Positions 45,808 to 55,269 are shown, counted from the stretch's first letter. The stretch: 64,000 nt of DNA from JAFAMB01 sp963775805 (GCA_963775805.1 CAVZKG010000001.1:2232001-2296000), one strand, 5' to 3'. Made by a program: numbers and translations. The notes: generated from the sequence alone by a model not told the origin.

Positions 45808-46434
45808 TTAAGGCTGTGGTCCGCCGGGTATGACCAGCGGTGAGTTGTATTGAAGGAGAGCGGCATTTTCTCCTTCGAGTCTGATTTCCGTCAGCGCGCC
45901 ATTCTTAACTGCCGGAAAGACCGTCCGGTAACGCGCCAGCGGAACACTGAATAAAAAGCAGAGCGTTAGCCGGATCAGCGTGTTATGCGCGACGACCAAC
46001 ACGCGCCCGCGCGGGTACGCCGACGCGATTTCGCGAAGAACGGAGATCGCGCGTTCGGCCGCTTGATATGGGTCTTCTCCTTCCGGCATTGGATGCGCAG
46101 CAGGATTAGTTCTAAAACGCCGAATTTCTTCGGGAAATAGCTGCTCCGCTTCGATCATGGTCTTGCCCTCGACCCGGCCAAAGTCGAGCTCGCGGAGGCG
46201 TGGATCGATCTGCAACTCAAATCCGGCAGCATGCGCCGCTGGTGCGGCCGTCTCTCGTGCACGACTCAGCGGAGAACACCAGATTGCGTCGAGCTCAGCC
46301 CTGGAAGCCCAAGCAGCAAGCCGATCGGCCTGTGCATAGCCAGAAGGATCCAATTCCACATCGGAAATACCGGCATACCGATTCTCGGCATGCCAGACCG
46401 TTGCTCCATGCCGGACTAGAAAAATATGCGTCAC
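45808..46434 (-). CDS. Histidine phosphatase (phosphoglycerate mutase-like)
   Basis: A 208-residue histidine phosphatase. The catalytic LVRHGATVWHAENRYAG is at the N-terminus, the second Arg and Glu lie in SPLSRARETAAPAA and RELDFGRVEGKTM, and the second His in VLVVAHNTLIRLTL. This branch dephosphorylates small sugar phosphates or acts as a mutase; its overlap with the kinase gene by ATGA suggests it acts on the kinase product or on an inhibitory side product. Confidence 0.85.
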   Translation of the reverse strand: MTHIFLVRHGATVWHAENRYAGISDVELDPSGYAQADRLAAWASRAELDAIWCSPLSRARETAAPAAHAAGFELQIDPRLRELDFGRVEGKTMIEAEQLFPEEIRRFRTNPAAHPMPEGEDPYQAAERAISVLREIASAYPRGRVLVVAHNTLIRLTLCFLFSVPLARYRTVFPAVKNGALTEIRLEGENAALLQYNSPLVIPGGPQP

Positions 46435-47921
46435 GTGCCGGCCCTCCGCCGTGCGTGGTCAGCGACGGCCGGGGCCACCCAGCCACGGCGAGCGAGCTCA
46501 TCGATCAGCAGGAGATAAGGCTCCCGGAAGCGGGCGGAGCGGTCTGCGCGGGGATCGATTACCTCACGAATGCGCACAATAGGGCCTGCGGCCTCTGCGA
46601 CTTTTCGCCCGGCCGCGGCCGCCAGTATCGCCATTCCTAATGCGGCTTCCGCATTCTCTGGAAGAGTGACCGGGCAGCCGAGTATATCCGCTCGCAGCTG
46701 GCACCAGTAGCGGCTCTTTGCTCCGCCCCCAGTCAGCAGGAACGGGCCGTTTACCGGTGCACCCAGCATGTCGAGATAATCAAAACAGAGACGCTCGACA
46801 TACGCCACGCCTTGCAACAACGCCGCGTACTGGTCGATTTCATCCACCGACCGGCCCAGCGTAAATCCCTCTGCTTCTGGCGCGATAAAAGGGAAGCGTT
46901 CACCACGACCATGCAAAGGATAGGCGATAACACCGGCCGGCTCACGTTCCGCGGCCTGTCTCGCTAGCGATTCCAGATCGCGATCGGCAAAAAGCTTGGA
47001 GATCACTCCCGCGCCGACGCTCGAAGCGCCGCCCGGCAACCAGTTGCCATCGGGAGACCGGTGGGAATAGACAACGCCCGCTGGATCCTTGATCAATTCG
47101 GGTGTGACCCCTTTGAGGACGAGGGTGGTACCAAGCACCGAGTTCCAGCTTCCCACGCTCAAGGCTCCAGCAGCCATTTGTGCCGCACAACCATCTGTCA
47201 TGCCTGCGAAGACTGGGGTGCCTTGTGGAATGCTTGTCTCTGCAGCAGCTTCAGCACTCACCACTCCGAGCGGGGTCCCGGCACGCACCACTGCAGGCAA
47301 AATTGTGTCGGGCACTCCCAGCGTTGCAAACACCTCGCGCGGCCAACATTCATTGATGAGGTCAACGCCGGTTTTGAGCGCGTTGCTTGTGTCGGTAGCG
47401 ACCTCGCAGCCAACTAGACGGCGGTTAATAAAGTCGGTCTGATGTGCAAGGCGTGCTGCTTTGCCCAAGCCACGATTTTGAGCGAGCATCCATAGTAATT
47501 TCGGCAGCCCCCACGAGGCCTGCATCCGGTTATACCCCAGAGTAGACCAGACAGCGGCACCGGTTTCGTTTACGCGCTTGGTCTCCTCCACCGCACGGGT
47601 GTCATCGTACATCAAACCTGGTGTCAGCGGGCGCGCGTTCTGGTCCAGAATCAGGATCGTGCCCGAAGTACCGTCCACCGCCAGTCCATGAACGATGGCG
47701 CCGCTAGGCAAAGCGCTGAAAGCCGCTCGGCAAGCGGCTGCGATGGCACGCCACCATTCTTCGGGATCCTGTTCGTGTCGCGGTCCATCGCGGCGGCTGG
47801 ACAGTTTATGAGAGCCGACGGCCAGCGTCTCTCCCGAGGCCGAGACAATCAAAGCACGCACACTTTGAGTGCCAAGATCCAGCCCAAGCCAAGCTCTGTT
47901 CGAAGAGAGTTCTGACGGCAT
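46431..47921 (-). CDS. FGGY carbohydrate kinase (ribulokinase/xylulokinase type)
   Basis: About 496 residues from ATG 47921 (MPSELSSNRAWLGLDLGTQS); the open frame extends 41 residues further but overlaps the preceding kinase gene. The N-terminal ATPase motif is GLDLGTQSVRALIVSASGET, with GLAVDGTSGTILILD and MYDDTRA as substrate-side motifs, and the C-terminal adenosine motif is FLLTGGGAKSRYWCQLRADI. ATDTSNALKTGVD resembles D-ribulose kinase-type members. Substrate not determined; a second, different FGGY kinase is next to it. Confidence 0.85.
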   Translation of the reverse strand: MPSELSSNRAWLGLDLGTQSVRALIVSASGETLAVGSHKLSSRRDGPRHEQDPEEWWRAIAAACRAAFSALPSGAIVHGLAVDGTSGTILILDQNARPLTPGLMYDDTRAVEETKRVNETGAAVWSTLGYNRMQASWGLPKLLWMLAQNRGLGKAARLAHQTDFINRRLVGCEVATDTSNALKTGVDLINECWPREVFATLGVPDTILPAVVRAGTPLGVVSAEAAAETSIPQGTPVFAGMTDGCAAQMAAGALSVGSWNSVLGTTLVLKGVTPELIKDPAGVVYSHRSPDGNWLPGGASSVGAGVISKLFADRDLESLARQAAEREPAGVIAYPLHGRGERFPFIAPEAEGFTLGRSVDEIDQYAALLQGVAYVERLCFDYLDMLGAPVNGPFLLTGGGAKSRYWCQLRADILGCPVTLPENAEAALGMAILAAAAGRKVAEAAGPIVRIREVIDPRADRSARFREPYLLLIDELARRGWVAPAVADHARRRAGT

Positions 47922-47943
47922 AAAGAGCGATTCTAAGAGTGAC

Positions 47944-49458
47944 TCAAATGATCTCGGAATCCGAACCGGTTCGATCGTCTGCCATTCGTTTCCAGATGGG
48001 TAATGTACTCTCCCGAATCGCGAGGAATTGCTCGAACAACCCATCGTAACGGGCGGTCCGTTCCTTATTCGGCTCGAATAGATCCCGGATCCGAACGAAA
48101 TCTTTAACCGCGCTCGGAAAATCCGCCTCTATTCCAACGGCGACCAATCCGGCAATGAAGGCCCCTTTCGCTCCGACTTCCTGATCCACTGGACGGAATG
48201 TTGGTGCGCCAATGACATCTGAGATCATTTGACACCAGACGTCGCTGTTTGCCCCGCCACCGCATAAGCCGCAAACCTGCGGTGGAGAAGGTCCATCTTG
48301 GGCGGCCTGCAAACAATCCCGGATAACCAGAGACAACCCTTCCAACACTGCGCGGGCCACATGCTCCCGTCCGTGCTCAAATGACAACCCGAAAAGCGAC
48401 CCCCGAGCGGCAGTATTCAAAAACGGCACCCGTTCGCCGGCAGGCGAAAAGTATGGCAGAAAACAAAGACCGTCCGCACCCGGCGCAACTTTAGCAGCCA
48501 ATTGACTCAGCTCCGACACGCCGCGGAGACCCAACTGCCTGACTGTCCAGTGCATCACCTCGGCCCCGGCCAAAGTTGGAAATGCACGCAGATTCAGCCC
48601 CGGCGGCCCGAAAGGAATGGTCAACCCGGAAGGTTCCCCCTCCAGGTTGATCTGGTTCATGACGACGTCCGTACAAAGCGTCGTGCCAAGGATGCTGCAC
48701 GCCTGGCCATGACTTACCGTGCCAACGCCGATCGCCGTCGAGGCCACATCATAAGGCGACATAACCACGGGCAAACCCGGCGGAAGCCCTAATTCGGTTG
48801 CCGCGCTCGATCTCAATTCTCCGACGCGACGGTCGTTGGGAACGACTTCCGGCAAAAGCCGGTCGGCCCACTCCAAACCGTAAAGCTTAAGCAGTTCAGG
48901 GGAATAGCACCGCTCGCGCACATCGAAAAATGGAACAGCTGCGTCCGACTCATCGATGACCATCCGCCCGGTCAAATTGTAGAAAATCCAGCCATTGCAA
49001 CAGAGCGACTTGTGAGAACGTTCCAATCGATCGGGATCGTTCTTTTTGAGCCAGGTAAAGATCCCATTTGGAAGACCGGCGAAAGTCTGCGAACCGTTGA
49101 GCCGAAAAGCTTCCTTTAGTATGCCCGCTTCGCGCCAATGATCCACGATCGCGGTGGCACGGGCGTCGTTCCATAGAATAGCAGGCCCAGTCGGGCGACC
49201 GTCGGCATCGACAAGCCAACAACCATCCCCTTGAGCCGTCAGCGAGATGAAGCGCACTGGTTCGGTCAACTGATTTACAACGGTGCGGATCGTGAAGGCT
49301 GCCGCCTCCCACACCGAGTTCATCTCCTGCTCGGAGAAACCGGGCATCGGACGGCGCACTTCTGTTTCTTGGCGGGCAAGGGCGATTTCTGCGCCATGAT
49401 CGTCGAATGCAACTGTCTTGATGACCGAAGTACCGACATCAACGCAGATTGTGGCCAT
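47944..49458 (-). CDS. FGGY carbohydrate kinase (polyol-kinase-like)
   Basis: A 504-residue FGGY kinase distinct from its neighbour. Phosphate-1 motif ICVDVGTSVIKTVAFDDHGA, SLTAQGDGCWLVDADGRPTG and ILWNDARA, then the linker MSPYDVASTAIGVGTVSHGQ and the adenosine motif QVCGLCGGGANSDVWCQMIS. The AQGDG and DVASTAIG lines look like erythritol-type polyol kinases, a tentative guess. It is followed after 22 bases by the second kinase, so the pathway may phosphorylate two intermediates or two related sugars. Confidence 0.85.
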   Translation of the reverse strand: MATICVDVGTSVIKTVAFDDHGAEIALARQETEVRRPMPGFSEQEMNSVWEAAAFTIRTVVNQLTEPVRFISLTAQGDGCWLVDADGRPTGPAILWNDARATAIVDHWREAGILKEAFRLNGSQTFAGLPNGIFTWLKKNDPDRLERSHKSLCCNGWIFYNLTGRMVIDESDAAVPFFDVRERCYSPELLKLYGLEWADRLLPEVVPNDRRVGELRSSAATELGLPPGLPVVMSPYDVASTAIGVGTVSHGQACSILGTTLCTDVVMNQINLEGEPSGLTIPFGPPGLNLRAFPTLAGAEVMHWTVRQLGLRGVSELSQLAAKVAPGADGLCFLPYFSPAGERVPFLNTAARGSLFGLSFEHGREHVARAVLEGLSLVIRDCLQAAQDGPSPPQVCGLCGGGANSDVWCQMISDVIGAPTFRPVDQEVGAKGAFIAGLVAVGIEADFPSAVKDFVRIRDLFEPNKERTARYDGLFEQFLAIRESTLPIWKRMADDRTGSDSEII

Positions 49459-49623
49459 AAAAGGAGATGGGAATCTTTGGGGGGAGCTAGAGAATGTAAG
49501 AGATTGCGCCGCAGTTCAAGCGTCGTCGGTAATTGCCGAGATGATTGGCGCCCGGTACGTCTATGTTAATTAACGGAACCCGATTTCGATGTTCAAAAGC
49601 GGCAAAAGTGCGGAATAAACCAA

Positions 49624-49770
49624 ATGCACGCAAAAGGAGTTAAAGTGGTTGGTGAAACTATCACTTCAGCGTTGGGATGCACGTTGCTGCCAAATTGGGG
49701 TACCTCCACTACCGACGCTGATCGGAAACAGGTAAACCAGTTTATTCGCAGCTCCAGCCTACTGCGGCCC
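49624..49770 (+). pseudogene. SGNH hydrolase fragment
   Basis: HAKGVKVVGETITSALGCTL then DADRKQVNQFIRSSSLL aligns with HAHGIKVYGATMTSSLG and NRLILNSYIRTSRLF of the larger SGNH fragment at 31072-31707. Only this 50-residue internal strip survives, without catalytic blocks. It lies on the plus strand within the otherwise minus-strand sugar operon. Confidence 0.55.
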
Positions 49771-49799
49771 AAGCTAGCAACCGATCGCGCTTTCGGTGC

Positions 49800-50189
49800 T
49801 CAGGAGTCTACAATCGGGTGGCGAGTTCCACCGCTCTCCCAGTGGACGACCCGTCCGTTTGGGTCGAATTGGATCGTCAATGTCCGCAGGTTGGCATACG
49901 GACCATAAAATGGGATGAACAGCTTCCCTTTTCCAAAAACGTAAACCCACGCCTCCCCGCCGTCACTGGTTTGGAAGACTTGGTCAGGATCATCGTATTG
50001 GGCATGGACCTCGGCCATTGTTTCTCCCGGAACAGGCGGCCGAAAATCATCTTCCGATTGTCCAGTATTGGATGGTGGAGCCCCGCTTGTGTTGGCGGAA
50101 CCGTTCGAACTGCAGCCCGCAAGGCCGAGCGCGACTATCCCAATGGCAACCATCCACAAGCGCTCATGCGGTTTGGATTTGGAGCTCAT
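49800..50189 (-). CDS. Lipoprotein of unknown function (SmpA/BamE-like size)
   Basis: About 129 residues from ATG 50189. A basic start (SKSKPHERLW), hydrophobic core (MVAIGIVALGLAGC) and lipobox LAGC mark a type II signal peptide, then a Ser/Asn/Gly linker and a small domain (VPGETMAEVHAQYDDPDQVF, GEAWVYVFGKGKLFIPFYGP, LTIQFDPNGRVVHWES). The last two lines resemble the SmpA/BamE beta-hairpins, a weak likeness. The open frame begins 33 residues further upstream without protein character. It splits the importer from the kinases and may be unrelated to both. Confidence 0.65.
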   Translation of the reverse strand: MSSKSKPHERLWMVAIGIVALGLAGCSSNGSANTSGAPPSNTGQSEDDFRPPVPGETMAEVHAQYDDPDQVFQTSDGGEAWVYVFGKGKLFIPFYGPYANLRTLTIQFDPNGRVVHWESGGTRHPIVDS

Positions 50190-50315
50190 CGAGGAGACAG
50201 CATCGGAGGGCTCAGCAAACTTTGTCGCCTTGCACTTTTGTCGGCTCAGAACGCGTTTGAACATCAGAAAGATGGAGACGGTTCTCACGGCCGGTGGTTA
50301 CTGAAATTGGAACGT

Positions 50316-50371
50316 GGCGTTCGGCGTTTGGCGTTCGGCGTTTGGCGTTCGGCGTTCGGCGTTCGGCGTTC
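50316..50371. repeat. Heptamer tandem repeat (8 x GGCGTTC/T)
   Basis: Eight back-to-back 7-base units; units 2 and 4 are GGCGTTT and the rest GGCGTTC. They lie between the lipoprotein and the binding-protein gene, next to a GC-rich palindromic stretch. Such heptamer runs are slippage-prone and could vary between strains. Confidence 0.85.
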
Positions 50372-50406
50372 GGAGGGCCAACGCTTCGCACGAACCCCGT
50401 TCTTCG

Positions 50407-50459
50407 GCCCGGCGGGCCGATAGGACTCAGCCCAGGGTGCAGCGCAGCGGAACCCTGGG
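50407..50459. repeat. GC-rich palindromic element after the heptamer run
   Basis: Two inverted repeats follow one another: GGCCC-GGC-GGGCC (50407-50419) and CCCAGGGT...ACCCTGGG (50431-50459). The sequence CCCAGGGTGCAGCGCAGCGG looks like a dispersed intergenic repeat common in related genomes, though only one copy is in this window. Confidence 0.45.
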
Positions 50460-50615
50460 AATCCACCCACGTCGCGATGCAGCCCACAGGGGCGCCAGGA
50501 CCGTTCAGAGTTCGAGGGTCCGCCTCGTAGAAATCATCCTCGTGAAGGACCGCGAGTTCCAGGGCGACTGCAACTCTGGATGATATATCGTCCAAAAGCG
50601 CTTTACGACTCACCG

Positions 50616-51620
50616 CTAGTTGGTGTAGTCCCGGGACCAAAGGTTTGAGATGGTTTTGACTGTTGCGGGCGTAACGACGCGACCTTTCGCCAGACAGCCG
50701 TCCGGACCGCACCCGGGATCTTCGTGCTTGGCAATGGCGATGATGACTCGGACTGCCTCTTTCGCCTGCGAGTAAGCATCCCACGTCGTTGATACGTCGA
50801 TATAGCCCTCTTCCATAGGCTTCACAGCAGCCGTAAGAAGATCACAAGTGGCTAGCCACATGTGCTTAGGCTGTCCAGTCGGCGCCCACCGACCTGCTTT
50901 CTCCAGTGCCGCTTGAATCGAGGGAAAAGCGAAATCGCTCGCCGCAAACACGCAATTGGCCTCGGGATGTGCGTTTAGCGCATTCGTCAATCCAGACAGA
51001 AATAATTCCGGATTCCAGTTCGTCGGGACCTGTACGATCGTCGTGTATTGACCGGTTTCCTTCGCAACCTCATTCCACGCCTTTGACCTATTGACGGCAT
51101 TTATGTCGGTCAGCATGCCTTGAAGCTCGATACATTTGCCCTGGATTCCCGCCTTTTTCAGGATCGCGGCAAAGGCTTCAGCAGTCTGTTTGGCTTGATC
51201 ATAACTATCACCTCCAACATGGGCTGTCGGCTTGCCGCTCGTGGAGCCTCGGTCAAACGTGATGAACGGGATTCCTGCGTTCTGGGCAGCTTTGATCGAG
51301 GTACCAATCGCTCCGGAATCGAAAGCGCGCGCCATGATGATATCGACGCCGCGGGTGATCAGATCATCGATGTTCGCCGCTTGGCGCGCGGGATCCGCAT
51401 TGGCGACGTTGATGATCCATTCGATTTTGAGACCTGCCGCCTTGCCCTGTGTTTCACCCTCCGATTTGAGGAAATCGACCCACGCCGTCTCTAGCGAAGA
51501 TTCCTTGGTATCCAGTGAGAATCCGACCGTCAATGGTTTCAGATCATCCGCATTGGCTGCACCCACGATCCCTACAGCCATCGCCATTCCGAGAATGGCA
51601 CCAGAAATGTAACGTTTCAT
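50616..51620 (-). CDS. Ribose-type sugar-binding protein of an ABC importer
   Basis: A 334-residue periplasmic binding protein of the RbsB class. A signal peptide is clear (MKRYISGAILGMAMAVGIVG, cleavage after ANA). The two-domain fold is visible in TVGFSLDTKESSLETAWVDF, ARQAANIDDLITRGVDIIMA and AGIPFITFDRGSTSGKPTAH. A Cys pair near the end (GCGPDGC) is unusual for RbsB and may form a disulphide. It is the last gene of the importer group, 51 bases after a permease gene. Confidence 0.88.
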   Translation of the reverse strand: MKRYISGAILGMAMAVGIVGAANADDLKPLTVGFSLDTKESSLETAWVDFLKSEGETQGKAAGLKIEWIINVANADPARQAANIDDLITRGVDIIMARAFDSGAIGTSIKAAQNAGIPFITFDRGSTSGKPTAHVGGDSYDQAKQTAEAFAAILKKAGIQGKCIELQGMLTDINAVNRSKAWNEVAKETGQYTTIVQVPTNWNPELFLSGLTNALNAHPEANCVFAASDFAFPSIQAALEKAGRWAPTGQPKHMWLATCDLLTAAVKPMEEGYIDVSTTWDAYSQAKEAVRVIIAIAKHEDPGCGPDGCLAKGRVVTPATVKTISNLWSRDYTN

Positions 51621-51671
51621 ATTTTGTTGCTTCCAGTTGTTGTGTTTGTCGCCGGGCCCGTTGCGGTCCGG

Positions 51672-52649
51672 CTAAGTTCTTGAGCGCAGAGTTCGACTCA
51701 TCAGGCCGTTTCCGCTTTTGAGAGCATCGGCGTACATGGCGGCAAAAATCACTACGCCGCCAACCAATCGATACGAATACGGATTAGCACCGAGATTCGT
51801 AAGTCCGTTGCGAATCATTTCAAAGATGAACACACCAGGCAGGACACTGAAAAAAATTGTGCCGCGCCCCCCGAGAAGACTGATCCCGCCCACAACGACT
51901 GCAGCCAGCGCCGTGAATTCCCACCCGCTTCCCAGGAATGGACTTACTGCGCCATTTTGCACTGTCGAAAGGATCCCTCCGAGCGAGGCAAGCACTCCAG
52001 ACAGAACAAAGCTGCTACATCCTGTCAGATCCACCGGGAGCCCAAGTCTGCGAGCTACGGAGATGTCGTTACCCATGGCCATTATTCGGCGACCAAAGAC
52101 CGTCCGACTTTGAAGCAGATGAACCAGAATAACGATCAGAAACATCACCAGGATGTCGACCGGTATCGGTCCGAGTCTACTGTTTCCGACGAATCGAATG
52201 TTGGGTGGCAATGGCACGAGCAGAGCATCCGTCAACTGCAAAGCGATGCCCCGGTACGCGATCATCGTGCTCAATGTCGCAATCACGGAGTTGACTCGCA
52301 GTACGATTACGATGAACGCGTTTACCGCTCCCAGTAAAGCGCCACATCCAACAACGATCACTGCGGCAAGGGCTGGGTTGAGGCTGCTATTCCTCATGAG
52401 AAGAGCACCGATGGCGCATGAGAGGAAAGCGATCGATCCTACGGAAATATCGAGCCGTCCTGACATCACAACGAGCGCCAATCCCGACGCTATGATAGCC
52501 AACGGCGCCATTGCGCTCAATATATTTAGTATGTTCGCTAGCTCGAAAAAATGACGGGTTACAACAGAAAAGAAAAAGAATACAATGAGAAACACAGCGA
52601 GGAAGCCGCGTCGGATCAAGAACTGCGAAATAGCTCTAATTCTTGTCAT
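51672..52649 (-). CDS. Ribose-type ABC permease 1
   Basis: A 325-residue RbsC-family permease with eight to ten membrane segments (FLAVFLIVFFFFSVVTRHFF, GALLGAVNAFIVIVLRVNSV, LAAVVVGGISLLGGRGTIFF). The EAA-like coupling region (GNDISVARRLGLPVDLTGCS) is present. The start overlaps the ATPase stop by one base (TGATG), so the two are translationally coupled. Sugar specificity is set by the binding protein and not readable here. Confidence 0.9.
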   Translation of the reverse strand: MTRIRAISQFLIRRGFLAVFLIVFFFFSVVTRHFFELANILNILSAMAPLAIIASGLALVVMSGRLDISVGSIAFLSCAIGALLMRNSSLNPALAAVIVVGCGALLGAVNAFIVIVLRVNSVIATLSTMIAYRGIALQLTDALLVPLPPNIRFVGNSRLGPIPVDILVMFLIVILVHLLQSRTVFGRRIMAMGNDISVARRLGLPVDLTGCSSFVLSGVLASLGGILSTVQNGAVSPFLGSGWEFTALAAVVVGGISLLGGRGTIFFSVLPGVFIFEMIRNGLTNLGANPYSYRLVGGVVIFAAMYADALKSGNGLMSRTLRSRT

Positions 52650-54163
52650 CAGCAGCTCCCGTTTTCGTCGCCGGTCGCGGCGATTGCTTTCATCAAATCA
52701 TCGGCTGAAGCCGAGCCTGGCAACTCATTGATCAAAGAACCCCGATTCATTACAAGATACCGGTCGCAAACTCTCATTAACTCCTCGAGTTCCGAGGATA
52801 CCAGCAGCACACCGCACCCCTTTTTAGCTAGATCGACAATCAGTTTCATGATTTCGTTTTTTGCGCTGACGTCGAGTCCCCGTGTGGGTTCATCAAGAAG
52901 AAATAATCGCGGATTCGCTGCCAGCCAACGGCCGAACACGACCTTCTGCTGGTTGCCGCCACTCAATGTTCCAACGATTTGATCTTGTCTGGATGCTTTG
53001 ATCTTCAAACGTTCTATCATCGACTGAGCGAGCTCTCGCTCACGGCTAGCATCTATTAGGAGAATATCATTCAAGAGCGATTTGAGATTGGGCAACGCAA
53101 TGTTATCGCGAATGGATAATGCAAGGTGAATTCCCTCTCCTCGCCTATCTTCGGTCACGAAACCGACTTCACGATGCAGTTGCCGAGGGGCGATGTTTAA
53201 TAACCCACTCTTGCCCTTCCACATGATCGTTCCGGTATCGATCGGATCCAACCCAACCATTGCTCGCAATAGTTCTGTGCGCCCAGATCCGAGGAGTCCC
53301 CAGAGGCCAACGATTTCTCCAGCGCGAATTGCGAAGGTAATATTCTCGAGAACACCTGATCGTCTCAGTCCGCTCACCCGGAGCAAGGACTCGCCTTGAG
53401 ATGCGGTCGGTTGCCGAATACGTCCTTCACCCGCCGATACGCCAAGCATTAGCTGCACCACTTTAGTCGCGTCGACCGCAGCAATCGGCGAAGACCAGAC
53501 AGTCTCTCCGTTGCGCATTATCGTCACTCGCTCGCAAATGGAGAAGATCTCATCGAGAAAATGCGTGATGTAGATAATCACCACTCCTTCCGCCTTTAAC
53601 CCGCGAATTACCTTGAAGAGACGTTGGCGCTCCGGTTCAGTCAGCGAAGAAGTCGGTTCATCGAATATAATGATTCGCGGTTGATGCCGGAGCGCTCTGG
53701 CGATTTCCACGAGTTGCCGATCACCAATGCTGAGTTCCTCGACACGAGATTCCGGAGAAACCGAGGACCCAAGTCTTTCTAATAACTCCCGAGATCGACG
53801 ACTCATCTCTGGAGTGCTGATGAAGGGTCCGAACCCCGGCAGATCATCGATGAAGATGTTCTCTGCAACGGTTAAAGTAGGCAGCATCGCTAGCTCCTGG
53901 TGAACAAAGGCTATACCCTTCAGTGCAGCCTCTCTAGCGGAACGGATCGCCACCTCGATGCCATCTATGCTGATGCGTCCGTTATCGCGGCCAACATCCC
54001 CGCCAAGAATGTTCATAAGCGTGGACTTGCCCGCGCCATTTGCGCCCATGAGGGCAATTGCCTCACCTCCACGTGCCTCCAGACTCGCATCCCTCAAAAC
54101 CGCCACACCAGCGAATGCCTTGGAAATGCCTTCCATGCGGAGGAGAGTCGGGAAACTACTCAT
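52649..54163 (-). CDS. Ribose-type ABC importer ATPase (two nucleotide domains)
   Basis: About 504 residues, started at ATG 54163 (MSSFPTLLRMEGISKAFAGV) with AAGGAG before it; the open frame continues 64 residues upstream into the neighbouring permease. First domain: Walker A GANGAGKST, signature LSIGDRQLVEIARAL, Walker B IIIFDEPTS. Second domain: degenerate Walker A GLLGSGRTELL, signature GTLSGGNQQKVVFGRWL, Walker B LFLLDEPTRGLDV, as in RbsA/MglA. Overlaps permeases on both sides. Confidence 0.9.
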   Translation of the reverse strand: MSSFPTLLRMEGISKAFAGVAVLRDASLEARGGEAIALMGANGAGKSTLMNILGGDVGRDNGRISIDGIEVAIRSAREAALKGIAFVHQELAMLPTLTVAENIFIDDLPGFGPFISTPEMSRRSRELLERLGSSVSPESRVEELSIGDRQLVEIARALRHQPRIIIFDEPTSSLTEPERQRLFKVIRGLKAEGVVIIYITHFLDEIFSICERVTIMRNGETVWSSPIAAVDATKVVQLMLGVSAGEGRIRQPTASQGESLLRVSGLRRSGVLENITFAIRAGEIVGLWGLLGSGRTELLRAMVGLDPIDTGTIMWKGKSGLLNIAPRQLHREVGFVTEDRRGEGIHLALSIRDNIALPNLKSLLNDILLIDASRERELAQSMIERLKIKASRQDQIVGTLSGGNQQKVVFGRWLAANPRLFLLDEPTRGLDVSAKNEIMKLIVDLAKKGCGVLLVSSELEELMRVCDRYLVMNRGSLINELPGSASADDLMKAIAATGDENGSC

Positions 54164-55215
54164 TGGGCTTCTCCTTTTCGTCGTTCGATAGCAATGAACG
54201 CGATGATTACGGCTCCTTTGATGATAAGGCTGAGATAGTACGAGACACCGATCAGATTCATCGCATTCGACAGGACCGTAATCAGCAGTGCCCCGAACAC
54301 GGCTCCGAGAACTCGTCCAGACCCGCCGGAGATACTGACGCCGCCCACAACGCATGCGGAAACGATATCGAGCACCATGCCGTCATTTCCCATATTGGCT
54401 GACGCTGACCCGAGCCGCGCGGTCAGGAGAATCGACGTCAGTCCAGCCATAAGGCCGGAGATCACGTAACTCACCAGAATGACGCGCTCCACCGGCACGC
54501 CGGCGACGCGCGCCGCACGAGCGTTAAGCCCAACCGCGTACGCCCAACGTCCAAACATGGTGGAACGCATTAGAACAGTCGCGGCTATGCTTACTACAAC
54601 GCCAATCAAAATTGACACCGGTATACCGAAGATCGGAGCCGCCTCGAACAGAGAGACAAACGAATTAGGAATCTTGGAAATGCTCAAAGAATTTGTGAGC
54701 CACACCGCCGCGCCAGACAAGATAGTCATCATCGCAAGGGTTACGACGAACGGGATCATTTTCAGACGCGAAACAGCGATACCGTTGACCAATCCGACGA
54801 ACAGACTAACCGCAACCATGATAAGACAACCGACAATCCAGTTCCCGCCCGATTGCATGTAGGTTGCACCAAGCACCGCCCCGATTGCCATGTTCGCCGG
54901 CAACGAAAGATCAATTCCGCCGGCAATCATGACGACCGCCATGCCGATGGTCATTAGACCAAGCAGCGACACCTGGAGAAGAATGTTAACTACGTTCTGA
55001 TATCGAAAGAAACGCGGAGCATAGATTTCAATCAAGACCAGCATTCCGGCGAGCAGAACGACACGCAACCCTCGCTGTATGAGCGTAGAAACGGCCAGTA
55101 TCTTAGGCCCATCGTTCGTCGTTGAATTTGACCAAGGTGAATACCGGGCAATTCTGCGCCTCAACAAACTTCGGAATCCTGCGACTCTGGTGGGCTTTAT
55201 AGAAAGTTCGCTCAT
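54160..55215 (-). CDS. Ribose-type ABC permease 2
   Basis: A 351-residue RbsC-type permease, the partner of permease 1. Membrane segments include VVLLAGMLVLIEIYAPRFF, LLGLMTIGMAVVMIAGGIDL and VSACVVGGVSISGGSGRVLG, with the RbsC signature GGIDLSLPANMAIGAVLGAT. Two different permeases imply a heterodimeric pore. It starts eight bases after a LacI-type operator (55223-55236) and overlaps the ATPase by ATGA, so it is the first importer gene and the regulated point. Confidence 0.9.
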   Translation of the reverse strand: MSELSIKPTRVAGFRSLLRRRIARYSPWSNSTTNDGPKILAVSTLIQRGLRVVLLAGMLVLIEIYAPRFFRYQNVVNILLQVSLLGLMTIGMAVVMIAGGIDLSLPANMAIGAVLGATYMQSGGNWIVGCLIMVAVSLFVGLVNGIAVSRLKMIPFVVTLAMMTILSGAAVWLTNSLSISKIPNSFVSLFEAAPIFGIPVSILIGVVVSIAATVLMRSTMFGRWAYAVGLNARAARVAGVPVERVILVSYVISGLMAGLTSILLTARLGSASANMGNDGMVLDIVSACVVGGVSISGGSGRVLGAVFGALLITVLSNAMNLIGVSYYLSLIIKGAVIIAFIAIERRKGEAQ

Positions 55216-55222
55216 CCGTATT

Positions 55223-55236
55223 ATGAAACGTTACAT
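55223..55236. promoter_or_regulatory. LacI-type operator before the importer operon
   Basis: ATGAAACGTTACAT, symmetric at 12 of 14 positions about a central AACGTT, lies just before the permease 2 start. It closely matches the perfect site at the LacI gene (TGAAACGTTTCA), so the repressor probably blocks importer transcription here. Confidence 0.7.
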
Positions 55237-55269
55237 GTTTTGCCAAAAATCACTTTCTTCCGCTTCACA

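Noticed and set aside
50316..50371. CRISPR array
   Set aside because: The units are 7 bases long with no spacers; it is a simple tandem repeat. No repeat-spacer structure was seen anywhere in the window.
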